NCBI RefSeq assembly: GCF_004886325.1
Contig: NZ_QXFN01000002.1
Coordinates: 62,001 to 126,000, forward strand
Direction of reading: 5' to 3'
Origin: Cellulomonas telluris
GTDB lineage: Bacteria; Actinomycetota; Actinomycetes; Actinomycetales; Cellulomonadaceae
Length of the DNA: 64,000 bases
This document shows positions 61,701-64,000 of this stretch, one piece after another; the stretch's first letter is position 1; each line of letters begins with the position of its first letter. A program made the position numbers and the translations under genes. A model generated the notes under the pieces. The model worked only from the letters and a program-made list of their open reading frames with translations. It ran no database searches and was not told where the DNA came from.

Positions 61701-63257
61701 GTGCCCACGCACACGACCGCACCCACGCCCCGGGCCGCCGCGACGACACCCCGCGCCGGCGCCCGCGAGTGGCTCGCCCTCGCCGTCCTCATGCTCCCCG
61801 TGCTGCTGGTGAGCATCGACACGACGGTGCTCTCGTTCGCGCTGCCGCAGATCTCGCTCGCGCTCACGCCGTCCGCCGACCAGCTCCTGTGGATCGTCGA
61901 CGTCTACCCGCTCATGCTCGCCGGCCTGCTCGTCACCATGGGTACCCTCGGCGACCGCGTCGGGCGCCGGCGCCTGCTGCTGATCGGCTCCGCCGGCTTC
62001 GGGCTCGTCAGCCTGCTCGCCGCCTGGTCGAGCGACGCGACCCACCTCGTCGCCGCCCGCGCGCTGCTCGGCGTCTTCGGCGCGACCCTCATGCCCTCGA
62101 CCCTGTCGCTGCTGCGCAACGTCTTCCTCGACGACGCCCAGCGGCGCCTGGCCATCGCGATCTGGGCGTCCGGGTTCGCGGGCGGCTCCGTGCTGGGCCC
62201 CGTGGTCGGCGGCTGGCTGCTCGAGCACTTCTGGTGGGGCTCGATCTTCCTGCTCAACGTGCCGGTGCTGCTCGTGCTGCTCGTCGTGGCGCCGTTCGTC
62301 CTGCCGGAGTCGCGCAACCCCTCCGCGGCCCGCCTCGACGTGCCGAGCGTCGTGCTCGCCACCGTCGGCATGCTGCCGCTCGTCTACGGCATCAAGACCA
62401 CCGCCGGCCACGGCGTCGGCGCCCTCGGGCTCGGCGCGCTCGCGGTCGGGGCCGCGCTCGTCACCGTGTTCGTGCGCCGGCAGGTGCGCCTGGCGGACCC
62501 GCTGCTCGACGTCGCGCTGTTCCGGCGGCCGGTGTTCGCCGCGTCGGTCGGTGCCAACTTCACGGCGTCGTTCGCGCTCGCCGGGCTCGTGCTCGTCGTC
62601 TCGCAGGTGCTGCAGCTCGTCGTCGGGCTGTCGCCGCGCGAGGCCGGGACGGCGCTGCTGCCGGGGGCGGTCGCGTCGATCGTGTCGGGGCTCGTCGCCG
62701 TGCGGCTCGCGCGCGTGGCGCCGCGCTGGGCGCTCGTGCCCGGCGGGATGCTGCTCGCCGTCGCGGGCTACGCGCTCGGGGCCGTGGTGGCGCAGGACGT
62801 CGGCACGGGCGGGATCGTCGCGGTCTTCTGCCTGGTCGGCGCGGGCGTCGGCCTCGCCGAGACGCTGACCAACGACGCGATCCTCGCCTCCGTGCCGCCC
62901 GAGCGCGCCGGTGCCGCGTCCGGCATCTCCGAGACGTCGTACGAGCTCGGCGCGTCGCTCGGGGTCGCCGTGCTGGGATCGGTGCTGAACGCCGTGTACC
63001 GCGCGGACCTCGTCCTGCCCGCGGCGGTGGCGGGCCCCGACGCGGACGCCGCGCGCCAGACGCTCGGCGGCGCGGTCGCCGTCGCCGACGCCCTGCCCGG
63101 ACCGGTCGGTGCGCAGGTGCGCACGGTCGCCGAGGCCGCGTTCACGCACGGCGTCGCCGTGACGTCCGCCGTGGCGGCCGTCGCGCTCGCCCTCGTCGGC
63201 CTCGCGGTCGGCGCCGTCCTGCGCCGCGCGGGCCTGGGCCGCACCCTCGACACCTGA
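61701..63257 (+). CDS. MFS multidrug transporter, DHA2 (14-TM) type
   Basis: 518 aa with about 14 hydrophobic helices. Motif A GTLGDRVGRRRLLLIG, motif C GFAGGSVLGPVVGGWLL (GP-GG antiporter motif), motif D1 LPVLLVSIDTTVLSFALPQI: the EmrB/QacA family of proton-drug antiporters. Exports toxic cations or antibiotics; substrate unknown. GTG 61701 with a weak AGGA. Under the paired operators and divergent TetR gene. Confidence 0.93.
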   Translation: MPTHTTAPTPRAAATTPRAGAREWLALAVLMLPVLLVSIDTTVLSFALPQISLALTPSADQLLWIVDVYPLMLAGLLVTMGTLGDRVGRRRLLLIGSAGFGLVSLLAAWSSDATHLVAARALLGVFGATLMPSTLSLLRNVFLDDAQRRLAIAIWASGFAGGSVLGPVVGGWLLEHFWWGSIFLLNVPVLLVLLVVAPFVLPESRNPSAARLDVPSVVLATVGMLPLVYGIKTTAGHGVGALGLGALAVGAALVTVFVRRQVRLADPLLDVALFRRPVFAASVGANFTASFALAGLVLVVSQVLQLVVGLSPREAGTALLPGAVASIVSGLVAVRLARVAPRWALVPGGMLLAVAGYALGAVVAQDVGTGGIVAVFCLVGAGVGLAETLTNDAILASVPPERAGAASGISETSYELGASLGVAVLGSVLNAVYRADLVLPAAVAGPDADAARQTLGGAVAVADALPGPVGAQVRTVAEAAFTHGVAVTSAVAAVALALVGLAVGAVLRRAGLGRTLDT

Positions 63258-63279
63258 CCCCCACCCCCCGCCCCTTGCC

Positions 63280-63353
63280 GTCGACCGCGGTAGATACGGC
63301 ACGAGCGCGGGTGTGACGACTACCGCGCTCGTCGCGCATCTACCGCGCTCGAC
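63280..63353 (+). repeat. Nested inverted repeats after the MFS gene
   Basis: An outer 16-bp stem with one mismatch (63280-63295/63338-63353) encloses a 9-bp stem (63302-63310/63323-63331). The word CTACCGCGCTCG occurs twice (63320-63331, 63340-63351) and its near-complement twice. A possible terminator or REP-like intergenic repeat. Confidence 0.6.
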
Positions 63354-63457
63354 GGGAGGGGGCGGGCGTGCGCCGGGCGCCGCGGTGGGGGCGGGCCGGC
63401 AGGCATGGCGGGGCCGGCTGGGTGGATGTCGGCACGGGGGCGCGTCAGGGTGGGGGC

Positions 63458-63754
63458 ATGCTCGTCGCCTTCTCCGTCGCCCCGCTCGGTGCGGGCGAGT
63501 CCGTGTCCGAGGCCGTCGCCGACGCGCTGCGCGTCGTGCGGGCCTCCGGTCTGCCGCACCGCACCGACGCCATGTTCACCACGCTCGAGGGGGAGTGGGA
63601 CGAGGTGATGGACGTCGTGAAGCGCGCGACCGAGGCGGTCGGGCGCCACGGCGACCGGGTGAGCCTCGTGCTCAAGGCCGACATCCGTCCGGGGCGCACC
63701 GGGGAGCTGCAGGCCAAGGTCGACCGCGTCGAGGCCCTGCTCGCGGACGACTGA
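63458..63754 (+). CDS. MTH1187-family thiamine-binding-like protein
   Basis: 98 aa. [20 protein letters not shown], then [20 protein letters not shown], then [19 protein letters not shown]: the MTH1187/YkoF ferredoxin-like fold (DUF77), members of which bind thiamine-like ligands. ATG 63458 is 6 nt after CAGGGT; an upstream in-frame start would add a Gly/Arg stretch. Confidence 0.85.
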   Translation: MLVAFSVAPLGAGESVSEAVADALRVVRASGLPHRTDAMFTTLEGEWDEVMDVVKRATEAVGRHGDRVSLVLKADIRPGRTGELQAKVDRVEALLADD

Positions 63755-63942
63755 CGGGTCCGCCGCGACACCTGCCCGCCGGGCGACCGACGTCACCTCT
63801 CCGAGGGGTCCCGACGGGCTGACGCGGCGTGTCCCGGCATGGGACAGTGGGGGCCCGCGAGGCGCGCGCGGATGACGCGCGCCCACGGCGACGGTGCACG
63901 GCCCCGGCGCGGGCGCGTGCCCAGAAGGGGCCCGGACGCGAC

Positions 63943-64000
63943 ATGCCGATCTTCGAGCTCGACGAGGGGCGCCCCCGCCTCGTCCAGCCGATGCAGCCGC
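63943..64000 (+). CDS. N-terminus of a protein cut by the window edge
   Basis: ATG 63943 begins MPIFELDEGRPRLVQPMQP, 19 codons before the end. An AAGGGG lies 12 nt upstream. The opening recalls a conserved actinobacterial protein of unknown function; too short to identify. Confidence 0.55.
   Translation, partial: MPIFELDEGRPRLVQPMQP

Overview
The window is about 64 kb of very GC-rich (well above 70 %) bacterial chromosome with strong G/C bias at third codon positions, many GTG starts and no plasmid or prophage hallmarks. Gene content (DisA/RadA pair, short actinobacterial ArgA, HelR, PspC, LAL-type LuxR regulators, WYL regulators, LigD-type polymerase domain) and about twenty leaderless genes with a TANNNT box 6-7 bases before the start codon point to an actinobacterium. 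The style fits the Cellulomonadaceae, possibly Cellulomonas; that is inference from family knowledge, not from a search.

Layout. 1-4.8 kb (minus): 3' part-missing exonuclease III, a short-chain dehydrogenase translationally coupled to a small acidic protein, two antitoxin-like small proteins, a 147-bp tandem repeat, and a von Willebrand A protein. 4.8-10.3 kb: glycerol locus glpK-glpF-glpD (minus) divergent from a SorC-type regulator (plus), with a long dyad operator between. 10.3-17.9 kb: argA, then a DNA-integrity block mutY, disA, radA interspersed with two one-TM proteins, a histidine phosphatase and a PAP2 phosphatase. 17.9-30.4 kb: topA, VOC protein with divergent WYL regulator, an unknown 373-aa protein, GNAT, an AbiEi/DUF559-like protein, Gfo/Idh oxidoreductase, tmk-holB, a secreted tripeptidyl-aminopeptidase-like lipoprotein and tRNA-Thr(CGT). 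30.5-38.2 kb: helR with an upstream inverted repeat resembling the rifamycin-associated element, small genes, a DUF3806-like protein, a VanY-type carboxypeptidase that may begin at ATC, a lower-GC island with a RelA/SpoT-domain synthetase coupled to a 72-aa protein (possible toxSAS-type module), and a stand-alone LigD polymerase domain.

38.3-46.6 kb: a 975-aa LAL regulator preceded by a small basic protein, then on the plus strand PspC, a histidine-kinase-like ATPase, a MinD/ParA-like ATPase with an altered Walker A motif, an ECF sigma factor and a membrane protein that looks like its anti-sigma factor. The last two are each preceded by the same TGCAAG-N14-CGACAC element, suggesting an autoregulated ECF regulon. 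46.7-64 kb: a stand-alone 5'-3' exonuclease, a second DUF3806-like protein, a 1379-aa secreted subtilase, a protein methyltransferase, a wHTH protein with six TGQ(I/V)PVV repeats, a second VanY-type enzyme, a truncated LAL-like ATPase, OsmC, a 983-aa FAD/Fe-S dehydrogenase, a VOC protein, a TetR-MFS efflux pair with paired operators, a thiamine-binding-type small protein and the start of one further gene.

Nearly every gene end is followed by a long GC-rich hairpin without a T tract. Most of the window is ordinary actinobacterial core genome. The parts that most deserve a second look are the RelA-domain/72-aa pair, the ECF cluster with its duplicated promoter element, helR with its upstream element, the AGGTACCT palindromes found in three intergenic regions, and the TGQ(I/V)PVV repeat protein.
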